A stretch of 64,000 nucleotides of DNA, from assembly GCF_024228675.1 (NCBI RefSeq), contig NZ_CP100461.1:620001-684000 (forward strand), in the 5' to 3' direction. The notes under the pieces were generated by a model. It was not told the DNA's origin. It did no database searches and saw nothing but the letters and a program-made list of their open reading frames with translations. Positions 16,280-25,732 of the stretch are shown one piece after another; the first letter of the stretch is position 1; each line of letters opens with the position of its first letter. The DNA comes from Salinigranum marinum (lineage in GTDB: Archaea > Halobacteriota > Halobacteria > Halobacteriales > Haloferacaceae). The position numbers were made by a program, and so were the translations under genes.

Positions 16280-17698
16280 TCACTCCCGGTCACCCCCCGT
16301 CTCCAGGCGGTCGCCGGCGGCGGCTTCGGCCCGCCGGAGCACTTCTCTGACGGGCAGGTCGGTCTCGCGGGCGACGGCCGCCGCGTCGTCGTACTCCGCG
16401 CTGACGTCGTACACCGCGCCGTCGGCCGTCGAGGCGATCTTGACCGGAACGTCGTACGCCTCCCCCGCCACGTCGAGCGTCACGGTCTCGAAGGCGCGGT
16501 CGGCGACCCAGCGGTGGCCCGCCCCGTGTTCGCGGACGCCCAGCGTCCCGGTCTCGACGGCGAGCCGGTGGGCGACCCGTTCGGCGTCCTCGGGTCTGGT
16601 GACGACCTTGACCAAGTGGCCCGGCCGGGACTTCTTCATCGTCGCCGGGAGGATCGAGACGTCGCGCGCGCCGGCGTCGGCGAGCGACTCGTGCAACCCG
16701 CCGAGCACCTCCGGGGCGGCGTCGTCGAGGTTCGTCTCCAAGACGGTGATCTCGTCGCGCACCAGTCGGCCAGTGCCGTCACCGACGATCGCCCGGAGGA
16801 CGTTCGGGTGCTCGTCGAACGACTTCCTCCCGGCACCGTACCCCGACGTGCGGACCGTCAGGGGCGGAAGCGCGTCGACGCCGTCGGCGAACTCGGCCAG
16901 AAGCGCCGCGCCCGTCGGGGTGAGGAGTTCGCGCTCCAGCGGACCGCCGCGGAGCGACCAGTCGGCGTCGCCGGCGATCTCAACGACCGCCGGCGCGGGC
17001 ACGGGGTAGCTCCCGTGGCCCATCCGGACGATGCCGCCGCCGGCGGCGACCGGCGTCGTGACCACGCGGTCGACGTCGAGATCCGCGAGGAGGAGACAGC
17101 AGCCGACGACGTCGGCGATGGCGTCGTCGGCACCGACCTCGTGGAAGTGCGTCTCGTCGAGATCGGTCCCGTGGACGGCCGCCTCGGCCTCGCCCAGTCG
17201 ACGGAACGCCGACCGCGCCCGCGTCTCGACCGCCTCGTCGAGACCCATGCCGGCGACGACCCCGAGCACCTCGGCGTAGGTGCGGTGTGGACCCGCGCCC
17301 TCGGCCGACCCACCCGACTCGTCTCCGTGGTCGTGGCCGTCCCCATGGTCGTGATCGCCGTCGTGACCGTGGCCGTGAGTATGGCCGTGACTGCTATCGT
17401 GACCGTGGCCCTGACTGCTATCGGGACCGCGGTCGTGTTCCTGTCCGTCGCTCGCGTCGTCGCTACGGCTCCGTGGGGCCGGGTCGGACTCCGCCTCGTC
17501 GCAGTCCGCGTTCGGGGGACGGACGTCGACCGAGGTCGCTCGGATCCCGTTTTTCGTGGTCTCCGTCACGCGAAAGCGGACGTCGAGCGCCTCCTCGACG
17601 GGGGCCAGGCGTGCGGGGTCGGCGCCGGCGGCGACCAGCGCGCCGAGGAGCATGTCGCCGCTGGCACCGGTCCGGCCGTCGAAGGCGAGGGTTCGCAT
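16280..17698 (-). CDS. larC: Nickel insertion protein LarC (pincer cofactor synthesis)
   Basis: LarC inserts nickel into the pyridinium pincer cofactor used by lactate racemase (LarA) and relatives. The protein has 472 residues. The N-terminus is MRTLAFDGRTGASGDMLLGA. Later motifs include HFHEVGADDAIADVVG, TPTGAALLAEFAD, GYGAGRKSF and METNLDD-like VLETNLDDAAPEVLG. Between about residues 85 and 150 lies an inserted, His-rich, low-complexity loop (for example HGHTHGHGHDGDHDH), plausibly a nickel store. It makes the protein longer than usual. No larA, larB or larE is visible in the window. A gctttgacgcc box about 27 nt upstream supports the start. Confidence 0.93.
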   Translation of the reverse strand: MRTLAFDGRTGASGDMLLGALVAAGADPARLAPVEEALDVRFRVTETTKNGIRATSVDVRPPNADCDEAESDPAPRSRSDDASDGQEHDRGPDSSQGHGHDSSHGHTHGHGHDGDHDHGDGHDHGDESGGSAEGAGPHRTYAEVLGVVAGMGLDEAVETRARSAFRRLGEAEAAVHGTDLDETHFHEVGADDAIADVVGCCLLLADLDVDRVVTTPVAAGGGIVRMGHGSYPVPAPAVVEIAGDADWSLRGGPLERELLTPTGAALLAEFADGVDALPPLTVRTSGYGAGRKSFDEHPNVLRAIVGDGTGRLVRDEITVLETNLDDAAPEVLGGLHESLADAGARDVSILPATMKKSRPGHLVKVVTRPEDAERVAHRLAVETGTLGVREHGAGHRWVADRAFETVTLDVAGEAYDVPVKIASTADGAVYDVSAEYDDAAAVARETDLPVREVLRRAEAAAGDRLETGGDRE

Positions 17699-17847
17699 GG
17701 TCGGGGCCAGGAGGTCCGGCGTCAAAGCCCCCGCGGTTGCCGAACCGACGCGCCCGTCGGTAGGGATTAATACGCCCGAGCCATACCCCGAGATACAGTG
17801 ACACACGTGTGGACAGTGCGGAAGACGGCCGGTACCCCCCCTAACAA

Positions 17848-17858
17848 AGCACTTATCA
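17848..17858 (+). promoter_or_regulatory. TATA-like box of cdc48
   Basis: Agcacttatca lies about 57 nt before the ATG at 17911, so this transcript probably has a leader of about 30 nt. A ggagg at 17888-17892 sits 18 nt before the ATG, too far for a normal ribosome site. Confidence 0.45.
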
Positions 17859-17910
17859 CGCGGCGTCGCCGAAAAGCGGACATCTACGGAGGAATTCCCG
17901 CGAGTCAATC

Positions 17911-20136
17911 ATGAACGAAGTGCAACTCGAAGTGGCGAAGGCGTACCCGAACGACTCGGGGCGCGGTATCGCCCGTCTCGACCCGGACACGTTGCTCCAT
18001 CTCAAACTCTCGCCGGGTGACATCATCGAGATCGAAGGTGGTGAGACCACGGCGGCGAAGGTGTGGCGTGCGGACCGGCAGGACTGGAACACGGACACCG
18101 TCAGGATCGACGGCTTCACGCGGCAGAACGCGGACGTCGGTATCGGCGAACGCGTGACGATCCGGAAGGCGGAGGCGAAGAAGGCGGACACACTCGTCCT
18201 CGCACCCCCCGAGGAGGCGTCGGTGCAGTTCGGCTCCGACGCCGCCGGGATGGTGAAACGGCAGATCCTCAAGCGGCCGGTCGTCGAACGCGACATCGTC
18301 CCGGTGATGAGTTCGACGAACCACCCGTTCATGCGGTCGCCCGGGCAGGCGATCCCGCTGATCGCCGTCGAAACCGAGCCCGACGGCGTCTGTCTCATCA
18401 CCGAGGACACCGACGTCGAACTCCGCGAAGAACCCATCTCGGGCTTCGAAAAGACCGGCGGCGGTATCACCTACGAGGACATCGGTGGCCTGCAGAACGA
18501 GATCCAGCGTGTGCGGGAGATGGTCGAACTCCCGATGAAGCACCCGCAGATCTTCAAGAAGCTCGGCATCGAGCCGCCGCAGGGTGTGCTCTTGCACGGG
18601 CCCCCGGGGACCGGGAAGACGCTCCTGGCGAAGGCCGTCGCCAACGAGACTTCCGCCAGCTTCTTCTCCATCGCCGGCCCCGAGATCATCTCGAAGTACT
18701 ACGGAGAGTCTGAACAACAGCTGCGAGAGATCTTCGAGGACGCCAATGAGGAGGCTCCCTCGATCATCTTCATCGACGAACTCGACTCGATCGCGCCTAA
18801 ACGCGAGGACGTCACCGGCGAGGTCGAACGCCGGGTCGTCGCCCAGTTGTTGACGATGATGGACGGCCTCGAAACGAGGGGGCAGGTCATCGTCATCGCC
18901 GCGACCAACAGAGTGGACTCTGTCGACCCCGCGCTCCGCCGGCCGGGTCGGTTCGACCGCGAGATCGAGATCGGTGTCCCCGACGAGGAGGGACGGAAAG
19001 AGATCCTTCAGATCCACACCCGCGGGATGCCGCTCAGCGACGACGTAAGCCTCGACATGCTGGCGGACGAGACTCACGGCTTCGTCGGCGCCGACATCGA
19101 GTCCCTGACCAAGGAGGCCGCGATGAAGGCCCTCAGGCGGTACCTCCCCGAGATCGACCTCGACGAGGAGGACATCCCGCCGTCGCTCATCGACCGGATG
19201 ATCGTCAAGCGCGCGGACTTCAACGGCGCGCTCGGCGAGGTCGAGCCGTCGGCGATGCGCGAGGTCCTGGTCGAGTTGCCGAAGATCTCGTGGGACGACG
19301 TCGGCGGCCTCGAGGCGGCGAAACAGCAGGTCGAAGAGTCGATCGAGTGGCCGTTGCGCGAACGCGACCGGTTCGAGCGCATGGGCATCGAGCCGCCGAA
19401 GGGCGTCCTCCTGTACGGTCCGCCGGGGACGGGCAAGACGCTCATCGCCAAGGCGGTGGCCAACGAGACGAACGCCAACTTCATTTCCGTCAGGGGTCCC
19501 CAGCTCCTGTCGAAGTGGGTCGGCGAGTCGGAGAAGGCCATCAGGCAGACGTTCCGCAAGGCGCGGCAGGTGTCGCCGACGGTCATCTTCTTCGACGAAC
19601 TCGACGCGCTCGCGCCGTCGCGCGGCCAGGAGATGGGGAACAACGTCTCCGAACGCGTCGTCAACCAGCTGTTGACCGAACTGGACGGTCTCGAAGACAT
19701 GGGCGACGTGATGGTCATCGGGGCGACCAACAGACCTGACATGATCGACCCGGCGCTCATCCGGTCGGGGCGGTTCGACCGGCTCGTCCTCGTCGGCGAG
19801 CCCAGCGAGGAGGGGCGCGAGGAGATCCTCAAGATCCACACGGGCACGAGCCCGCTCGCGCCCGACGTCAGCCTCCGCGAGATCGCCGAGATCACCGAGG
19901 GGTACGTCGGGTCGGACCTCGAGTCGATCGCGCGCGAGGCGGCGATCGAGGCGCTCCGGGAGAACACCGAGGCCGACGAGATCGAGATGCGCCACTTCCG
20001 CAAGGCCCTGGAGTCGGTGCGGCCGACAATCACCGACGACCTGATGGACTACTACGAGCGGATGCAGGACGAGTTCAAAGGCGGCGGTCGCGAGTCGTTC
20101 GCCGAGCGCCGCGACGGCCGGATCGGCTTCCAGTAG
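17911..20136 (+). CDS. cdc48: CDC48/VAT-type AAA+ ATPase
   Basis: This hexameric unfoldase extracts and unfolds proteins, often for the proteasome. It has 741 residues with the full domain set: N-domain (about 1-185, starting [19 protein letters not shown]), D1 and D2 AAA modules. D1 has Walker [10 protein letters not shown] near residue 230 and Walker [11 protein letters not shown] near 285. D2 has Walker [10 protein letters not shown] near 503 and Walker [11 protein letters not shown] near 557. Arg fingers and sensor sequences ([19 protein letters not shown] and [19 protein letters not shown]) are intact. It stands divergent from larC. Confidence 0.97.
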   Translation: MNEVQLEVAKAYPNDSGRGIARLDPDTLLHLKLSPGDIIEIEGGETTAAKVWRADRQDWNTDTVRIDGFTRQNADVGIGERVTIRKAEAKKADTLVLAPPEEASVQFGSDAAGMVKRQILKRPVVERDIVPVMSSTNHPFMRSPGQAIPLIAVETEPDGVCLITEDTDVELREEPISGFEKTGGGITYEDIGGLQNEIQRVREMVELPMKHPQIFKKLGIEPPQGVLLHGPPGTGKTLLAKAVANETSASFFSIAGPEIISKYYGESEQQLREIFEDANEEAPSIIFIDELDSIAPKREDVTGEVERRVVAQLLTMMDGLETRGQVIVIAATNRVDSVDPALRRPGRFDREIEIGVPDEEGRKEILQIHTRGMPLSDDVSLDMLADETHGFVGADIESLTKEAAMKALRRYLPEIDLDEEDIPPSLIDRMIVKRADFNGALGEVEPSAMREVLVELPKISWDDVGGLEAAKQQVEESIEWPLRERDRFERMGIEPPKGVLLYGPPGTGKTLIAKAVANETNANFISVRGPQLLSKWVGESEKAIRQTFRKARQVSPTVIFFDELDALAPSRGQEMGNNVSERVVNQLLTELDGLEDMGDVMVIGATNRPDMIDPALIRSGRFDRLVLVGEPSEEGREEILKIHTGTSPLAPDVSLREIAEITEGYVGSDLESIAREAAIEALRENTEADEIEMRHFRKALESVRPTITDDLMDYYERMQDEFKGGGRESFAERRDGRIGFQ

Positions 20137-20229
20137 CCGCCGCTCCACTACCCTACCCATCGGGACTCGTCCGCGTCCGCATCCGCGTTCTCGCGGTCGT
20201 GAAGAGACGGTAAGCACCGAGAAACGCGG

Positions 20230-20412
20230 CTATCCGTCCCGGTCGGACGCCTCGCCTGCGTTCGCTTCGAGCGCGTTCGCGATGCGTTCGAGCTGGAGGC
20301 CGACGTAACACAGCGCCTGCGTCTGCATGATCGCGGGGTCGTCGGTCCACTCGTTCGTGATGTACGCTGCCTGCTTCCCGGCCAGGTCGATCGGATTGTC
20401 GTCTCTCGACAT
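20230..20412 (-). CDS. Small haloarchaeal hypothetical protein, 60 residues
   Basis: I do not recognise a named family. The protein (MSRDDNPIDLAGKQAAYITN, then EWTDDPAIMQTQALCYVG and LERIANALEANAGE) is helical and acidic, with one Cys, and looks like a short cytoplasmic helical hairpin. The ATG at 20410-20412 is chosen; a GTG-led form nine residues longer (20439) is possible. It lies between cdc48 and the pst operon, divergent from pstS. Confidence 0.6.
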   Translation of the reverse strand: MSRDDNPIDLAGKQAAYITNEWTDDPAIMQTQALCYVGLQLERIANALEANAGEASDRDG

Positions 20413-20551
20413 GACACACCCTGGTTGGCGCTCCGACACTGCAACCGTTACGGGTCAGCACCGGGGTGGTCCGTTGACGATCGGCCCCGGTCGTCGATCC
20501 GATGCAAGATATATACTGCACGGGTGACTATCGAACGCTCTGATTGGAACG

Positions 20552-20568
20552 TACTGCTTCTAGGAGTA
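20552..20568. promoter_or_regulatory. TrmB-type operator candidate
   Basis: The sequence tact-N8-gagta fits the consensus TACT(N7-8)GAGTA that I recall for TrmB of Halobacterium. It lies about 80-97 bp before the pstS start and upstream of its TATA box. A trmB gene is present at 44591-45652. A nine-base match can occur by chance, so this is a candidate only. Confidence 0.35.
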
Positions 20569-20606
20569 TCTATATCCCCGGAACACTGCGGAGCGGGTGA
20601 GAGGGG

Positions 20607-20616
20607 TATTATAAAC
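20607..20616 (+). promoter_or_regulatory. TATA box of pst operon 1
   Basis: Tattataaac is centred about 37 nt before the ATG at 20649. Further AT-rich boxes at about 20507-20518 and 20565-20575 are alternatives. Confidence 0.55.
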
Positions 20617-20648
20617 CGCTTTAATTGAATCTCCGGTTCGTCCACGTG

Positions 20649-21866
20649 ATGACGGACGACCGCAATCGTCTGAGTGACCGGGTATCGCGGCGTAAGTTCA
20701 TTGCGACGACCGGAGCTGTCGGGGCAGCGGGCCTCGCGGGCTGTAGTGGGCAGTCGGATTCGGGTGGCGACGGCGGCAGTGGCGGCGACAGTGGCGGTGC
20801 GGACACGGAAAGTAGCGGCGGAGAGTCGATGGAGGGCGAGACGGCGTCGAGCTCGAGTTCGTCGAGCACGTCGCTGCTCACCGCCGAGGGCTCTTCAACG
20901 GTGTACCCCATCTCGAACAAGGGGAGCTCCTACTGGAACTCCAACGCGCCGCCGAGCGACGGCGAGTACTGGGGCTCGAACTCCGAGAGCACCGTCCCCG
21001 GCTGGGACGAGATCCAGACGGACATGCTCATCGCGGACTACTACGCCCAGCAGTTCGGCTTCGAGCCGACCGAGCAGCGCTCCTCGCCGCCCTTCCCGAC
21101 GACGGTCGGCCTGAGCCACTCGGGGACCGGCTGTGAGGCCGTCGTCGACGGCCTGGTCGACATCGGTAACTCCTCCGGCCCCATCACGGCCGAGCTCGAC
21201 TGGAGCGAGGAGAAGCGTGACAGCACCGTCGTCGACCACGTCGTTGGCCGCGACGGCCAGCCGGTCGTCGTCAGCTCCGACGTCATCGAGGCCGGTGTCA
21301 GTCAGCTCACCGGCGAGCAGGTCCGCCAGATCTACCAGGGCGAGGTCAGCAACTGGAGCGAGCTCGAGGGCATCGACTACGACAAGGAGATCTACGTGAT
21401 CGCCCGTGCCGAGGGCTCGGGGACTGACACCTCGTTCCGTCTCAACATGCTCGGCGACGCCGACGCGCCGATGGAGGTCGACACCCGCCAGGGCCAGAAC
21501 CAGCAGGTCGCTCAGCTCGTCTCCCAGAACGAGGGTGCAATCGCGTACATGGCGCTGGCGTTCACCAGCGAGACGGTCGTCCCGATCGGCATTGATTTCG
21601 ATGGGACGCTGTACGAGCCAGACCGTGACGCGGAGAACACCATCTTCGACAGCGACTACCCGCTCAACCGCGACCTCCACATGTACACGCTGATTGAGGA
21701 CTCGAACCCCAACGGCGGCGGCACGGACGCCCGTGAGGCCGCGTTCCTCAACATGTTCCTCGGCACGTTCGGCCAGACCGTCTTCGTCGAGCAGAACAAC
21801 TACATCCCGCTTCCGACGAGCGACATCGAGAGCGAGCGGCAGAAGCTCGAACCGCTGATGGCCTGA
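20649..21866 (+). CDS. pstS: Phosphate-binding lipoprotein PstS (operon 1, divergent subtype)
   Basis: This is the extracellular, lipid-anchored phosphate receptor of an ABC importer. It has 405 residues. The Tat signal has SRRKFIATTG (Arg14-Arg15) and lipobox LAGC (Cys32), followed by a Gly/Ser/Asp linker. The ligand loops are LLTAEGSSTVYPISN, GLSHSGTGCEAVVDG and IGNSSGPI, and the second lobe has SQLTGEQVRQIYQGEVSNWSE. An extra segment of about 45 residues (for example SDGEYWGSNSESTVPGWDE) sits between the first two loops and is absent from the second PstS in this window. The ATG at 20649 is preferred over an upstream TTG. Confidence 0.93.
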   Translation: MTDDRNRLSDRVSRRKFIATTGAVGAAGLAGCSGQSDSGGDGGSGGDSGGADTESSGGESMEGETASSSSSSSTSLLTAEGSSTVYPISNKGSSYWNSNAPPSDGEYWGSNSESTVPGWDEIQTDMLIADYYAQQFGFEPTEQRSSPPFPTTVGLSHSGTGCEAVVDGLVDIGNSSGPITAELDWSEEKRDSTVVDHVVGRDGQPVVVSSDVIEAGVSQLTGEQVRQIYQGEVSNWSELEGIDYDKEIYVIARAEGSGTDTSFRLNMLGDADAPMEVDTRQGQNQQVAQLVSQNEGAIAYMALAFTSETVVPIGIDFDGTLYEPDRDAENTIFDSDYPLNRDLHMYTLIEDSNPNGGGTDAREAAFLNMFLGTFGQTVFVEQNNYIPLPTSDIESERQKLEPLMA

Positions 21867-21943
21867 TCGGGCCGGACGGACGCCGCAACTCGTCGATCCC
21901 GGTTCCCGTTTTCTGACCACTCATACACAGATTCGTTCACACC

Positions 21944-23077
21944 ATGGCATCAGTCACAGAACAGGACGGTACCGATCTGCTGGCGGCGGCGCGACGCCGA
22001 CTCGGCCGGGGACGCGACTTCGTCGAGGAGACGGAGCCGGGGGCGCTCGCCACCGTCGCAGTGATAGCACTCTCGCTGTTGGCCACGTTCGTCGGCTTCC
22101 TCGTCGTCTCGTCGCTGACGGTCGCCCCGTTCGCCGTCTTCGTCGCCGCGTCGGGGTACGGCTGGCTCCGCCACCAGGAGGAGACCGCGCTCGTGTTGAC
22201 CCTGACGACCACGATGTCGACGCTGTTGATCCTCGGGCTCATCATCGTCTTCATCTTCATCGAGGCGGTTCCGGTGGTGCAGTACGAGACCGCCACCGTC
22301 TTCGGCGTGGGCGTTCCCGGCCTGCGGCTGTTCGTCGAGACTCGGTGGGACGCCGTCTCGAGCCCGATCCGGTACTCGATGGTCCCGATGATCCACGGGA
22401 CCGTGATGGTGACGGTCATCGCCACGGCCGTGGCGGCACCGCTCGGGGTCGCGGCAGCGCTGTTCCTCTCGGAGATCGCCCCCGCGGTCGTACGCGAGTT
22501 CGTCAAGCCCGGCGTCGAGATCCTGGCCGGGATCCCCTCCATCGTCTACGGCTTCATCGGCTTTACCATCCTCAGCCCGTGGGCCTCCGACCAGTTCGAG
22601 CTCACCGGCCAGGGCACGTACCTCTTCGTCGGGATCGTCGTCGGCCTGATGGCGCTCCCGACGGTCGTGTCGGTCGCCGAGGACGCCCTCTCGTCGGTCC
22701 CCGAGTCGATGAAGAGCGGCTCGCTGGCGATGGGAACGACCGACTGGCAGACCATGACGTCGATCACGCTGCCGGCGGCGTTCTCCGGCGTCTCGGCCGC
22801 GGTCCTGCTCGGGGTGGGGCGCGCCATCGGCGAGACGATGGCCGCCACGGTGATGCTCAGGGGGGTCCCGCGGCTCACGGAGCCGCTGGCGAACGTCTTC
22901 TACGGCCAGGAGACGCTCACCTCGCTCATCGCCCGCAACTACGGCGAGGCGGACGGCCTGCAGATGGACGCGCTGTTCGCCGCCGGGGTGATCCTCTTCA
23001 TCACCGTCTTGGTCATCTCGATCGGCGCGCAGTACATCGAGTGGCGGATGCGCCGCAAGCTGGGAGGTGACGCCTGA
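21944..23077 (+). CDS. pstC: Phosphate ABC transporter permease PstC (operon 1)
   Basis: This is one of the two channel subunits of the Pst importer. It has 377 residues with about eight helices: two or three in an N-terminal extension (VIALSLLATFVGFLVV), then the binding-protein-dependent permease core. The coupling (EAA-type) loop is GTTDWQTMTSITLPAAF and GVGRAIGETMAATVM; the words GRAIGETMA mark PstC rather than PstA. Its TGA overlaps the ATG of pstA by one base. Confidence 0.93.
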   Translation: MASVTEQDGTDLLAAARRRLGRGRDFVEETEPGALATVAVIALSLLATFVGFLVVSSLTVAPFAVFVAASGYGWLRHQEETALVLTLTTTMSTLLILGLIIVFIFIEAVPVVQYETATVFGVGVPGLRLFVETRWDAVSSPIRYSMVPMIHGTVMVTVIATAVAAPLGVAAALFLSEIAPAVVREFVKPGVEILAGIPSIVYGFIGFTILSPWASDQFELTGQGTYLFVGIVVGLMALPTVVSVAEDALSSVPESMKSGSLAMGTTDWQTMTSITLPAAFSGVSAAVLLGVGRAIGETMAATVMLRGVPRLTEPLANVFYGQETLTSLIARNYGEADGLQMDALFAAGVILFITVLVISIGAQYIEWRMRRKLGGDA

Positions 23078-24699
23078 TGGCGGGCGCGGCGGGGACGAAG
23101 CTCGTCGACCAGGACACCTCCGGCACGGACGCGGTCGCCGCGGTGGCGATCGGCGTCTCGGCCGTCCTGTTCGCGCTCTCGCTCGCAGCGCTGTTCGAGC
23201 TGGTGACGATCAGTGAACCCATCGGCGGCGTCCCGACGGTGACGCTGCTCGGCGGGCTGCTCGTCCTGCTTGGGGGTGGGGTGATGTCGTTCGGCGTCGG
23301 CTCGCGGCTCGGCTACGTCGAGACGCAGCCACGAGCGAGTGCGGGGCTCGTCGCCGGCTTCGCCGCCGCCGTTCCGTGGTTCCTGATCGCCGGCGGCGTC
23401 GCCTCGGAGACGCTCGGCCTGGGTGCGACCGGGGGCGCAGTCGCCGGGCTCCTCGTCGGGATACTCGCGCTACTGGCCACGGTCCTCCCGCGGGAGGACG
23501 TCGGGTCGACGGTCCCGATCGGGGCTCTGCCGCTGGTCGCCGGCGTCGCGTTCCTGACGGGCGTCGTCGGCCCGACGTGGATCTGGAACCTGGGCTGGGA
23601 GCAACAGGCATCGCTCACCGCCGAGTTCGTCATCCCGGTCGTGACGCTGTTTAGCGCGCTGTTCGCCGGCTGGGCCGCGGCGAAGGCGTACGGTGGTTTC
23701 GGTGCGCGCGGTCGCCACCTGGGCGCGTACGTGCTGGTCTATCTGAACGCCATCTCGATCGTCGCGTTCCTCTTTGTCCTCCTGGCGTTCACCGTGTTCA
23801 AGGGACTCCCGGGGCTGCTCACCGGCGTGCAGGTCGGTTTCGGCGTCGGGCCGGAGTCGGCGATCCTCGGGTTCACCTTCTCCGTGCCCGTCTCGATCCC
23901 GTTCGTGATGAACGGCGTCGCGCTCCTGAACGACTTCCAGGGCGTCCTGCCGGCGATCGTCGGGACGTTCTGGCTGGTCGTCGGGGCCGTGCTCTTCGCG
24001 GTCCCGCTCGGCGTCGGGGCCGCCGTCTTCCTGACGGAGTACGCCGAACGCGGGCGGTTCACGCAGGCGGTCGAGGTCGCCACCAACGGCCTGTGGAGCA
24101 CGCCGAGCATCGTCTTCGGCCTGTTCGGATTCGCCTTCCTCGTCCCCCGGTTCGGCAACCAGAAGTCGCTGCTCTCCGGGATGCTCACGCTCGGCTTCAT
24201 GCTCCTCCCGCTCGTCGTGATCACGAGCCGCGAGGCGATGATCGCCGTCCCCGACGAGTACCGCGACGCCAGCGCGGCGCTCGGGGTGTCGAAGTGGCAG
24301 ACGATCAGGAGCGTCGTCCTCCCGGCGGCGCTGCCGGGCGTCGTCACCGGCGTCATCCTCGGGGTGGGCCGCATCGCGGGCGAGACCGCACCGATCCTCC
24401 TGACGATGGCCGGCGGGACGTTCGTCCCCGGCGGGCAGACGGTCGACGTGATCGGCGGGTTCGAGTTTACCGCGGCCCCGCCGTTCGTGGCGAACCCCGA
24501 ACTCCTCCAGGCGACCTCCGCGCTGCCGTACCAGCTGTTCGCGCTCATCACCGCCGGCGTCGGCCTGGGCGACAGTGTCGCGAGCCCTGACGATTTCAGA
24601 TGGGCGACGGCACTGGTCCTCCTGATCGTCGTCCTGTCGTTTTACGCCGTCGGCATCGGCGCGAGATACTACTTCCGGAGCAAGCTCCGACACGAGTGA
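23077..24699 (+). CDS. pstA: Phosphate ABC transporter permease PstA (operon 1)
   Basis: This is the second channel subunit. It has 540 residues, much longer than bacterial PstA (about 290), because of an N-terminal half with five or six extra helices that is typical of haloarchaeal PstA. The permease core starts near residue 300 (FAVPLGVGAAVFLTEYAE). The coupling loop is VSKWQTIRSVVLPAALPGV, and the PstA mark is GVGRIAGETAPILLT. The start overlaps the pstC stop, and the stop lies 9 bp before pstB. Confidence 0.93.
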   Translation: MAGAAGTKLVDQDTSGTDAVAAVAIGVSAVLFALSLAALFELVTISEPIGGVPTVTLLGGLLVLLGGGVMSFGVGSRLGYVETQPRASAGLVAGFAAAVPWFLIAGGVASETLGLGATGGAVAGLLVGILALLATVLPREDVGSTVPIGALPLVAGVAFLTGVVGPTWIWNLGWEQQASLTAEFVIPVVTLFSALFAGWAAAKAYGGFGARGRHLGAYVLVYLNAISIVAFLFVLLAFTVFKGLPGLLTGVQVGFGVGPESAILGFTFSVPVSIPFVMNGVALLNDFQGVLPAIVGTFWLVVGAVLFAVPLGVGAAVFLTEYAERGRFTQAVEVATNGLWSTPSIVFGLFGFAFLVPRFGNQKSLLSGMLTLGFMLLPLVVITSREAMIAVPDEYRDASAALGVSKWQTIRSVVLPAALPGVVTGVILGVGRIAGETAPILLTMAGGTFVPGGQTVDVIGGFEFTAAPPFVANPELLQATSALPYQLFALITAGVGLGDSVASPDDFRWATALVLLIVVLSFYAVGIGARYYFRSKLRHE

Positions 24700-24708
24700 C
24701 CACGACCC

Positions 24709-25629
24709 ATGAGCGAAACCACACATTCGAAGACCGAACGCGAGACCGAACGCGAGACTGAACAGCCCCTGCAGACGACGGCCGGCGAGACCGACGAACG
24801 AACGAGAGCGGAGTGGATCGACTACGACTTCGAGGGCGAGGCGAAGCTCGTCGCCGAGGACCTCGATGTCTACTACGGCGACGACCACGCGCTGAAGGGC
24901 GTCTCGATGGAGATCCCTGAAAGGAGCGTCACCGCGCTCATCGGTCCGTCCGGCTGCGGCAAGTCGACGTACCTCCGGTGTCTCAACCGGATGAACGACC
25001 GAATCGGCGCGGCGCGGATCGACGGCTCCGTCACGCTGGACGGGGACGAGATCTACCAGGATGGGGTGAACCTCGTCGAACTTCGCAAGCGCGTCGGCAT
25101 GGTGTTCCAGTCGCCGAACCCGTTCCCCAAGTCCATCCGGGACAACATCGCCTACGGCCCCCGCAAGCACGGCGACCTGGAGACGGGACTCCTCGCGCGA
25201 GTGCTCGGCCGCTCGGACGAGGACGAAGAGGACGAACTCGTCGAGCGCTGTCTCCGCGACGCGGCGCTGTGGGACGAGGTCCACGACCGACTCGACGACA
25301 ACGCGCTCGGCCTCTCCGGCGGCCAGCAGCAGCGACTCTGTATCGCGCGGTGTCTCTCCGTCGACCCGGACGTCATCCTGATGGACGAGCCGGCGTCGGC
25401 GCTGGACCCCATCGCCACCTCGAAGATCGAGGATCTGATCCACGAGCTCGCCGAGGAGTACACGGTCGTGATCGTCACACACAACATGCAACAGGCCGCG
25501 CGTATCTCCGATCAGACCGCGGTCTTTCTCACCGGCGGCGAACTCGTCGAGTACGGCGACACCGACAAGATCTTCGAGAACCCCGAGAGCCAGCGCGTCG
25601 AGGACTACATCAGCGGCAAGTTCGGGTGA
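24709..25629 (+). CDS. pstB: Phosphate ABC transporter ATPase PstB (operon 1)
   Basis: This is the ATP-hydrolysing subunit of the importer, 306 residues. The first 45 residues are an acidic, low-complexity extension. Walker A is [10 protein letters not shown] (about 78-87), the signature is [16 protein letters not shown], Walker B is [13 protein letters not shown] and the switch His lies in [15 protein letters not shown]. The C-terminus ([20 protein letters not shown]) is PstB-specific. Confidence 0.95.
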   Translation: MSETTHSKTERETERETEQPLQTTAGETDERTRAEWIDYDFEGEAKLVAEDLDVYYGDDHALKGVSMEIPERSVTALIGPSGCGKSTYLRCLNRMNDRIGAARIDGSVTLDGDEIYQDGVNLVELRKRVGMVFQSPNPFPKSIRDNIAYGPRKHGDLETGLLARVLGRSDEDEEDELVERCLRDAALWDEVHDRLDDNALGLSGGQQQRLCIARCLSVDPDVILMDEPASALDPIATSKIEDLIHELAEEYTVVIVTHNMQQAARISDQTAVFLTGGELVEYGDTDKIFENPESQRVEDYISGKFG

Positions 25630-25650
25630 GTCCGATGCAGCGTGAGAGTC

Positions 25651-25673
25651 GCGGCCGCGGTGAGAGCGGCCGC
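25651..25673 (+). repeat. Perfect 8-bp hairpin between pstB and phoU
   Basis: Gcggccgc at 25651-25658 is repeated as its own reverse complement at 25666-25673, with a 7-base loop (ggtgaga). In mRNA it would form a very stable stem inside the 103-bp gap between pstB and phoU. It may trim or weaken expression of phoU. Confidence 0.65.
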
Positions 25674-25732
25674 TCCGTCGTCGCGTCCGGTCGCGCGGGA
25701 CCGACTGGCTCGGGAGGGGCCGGCGACTGACA

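Noticed and set aside
17325-17415. Tandem-repeat-like DNA (ccgtggccgtgactgctatcg) considered as a repeat array
   Set aside because: It codes the His-rich loop of LarC in frame, so it is protein-coding low complexity and not a CRISPR or intergenic repeat.
17888-17892. Shine-Dalgarno-like ggagg before cdc48
   Set aside because: It lies 18 nt before the ATG, beyond working range.
17905-20217. Long open frame on the minus strand (about 770 codons) opposite cdc48
   Set aside because: It is the mirror of a GC-rich, strongly conserved gene; composition is Arg/Asp-rich without any domain, and cdc48 explains the region fully.
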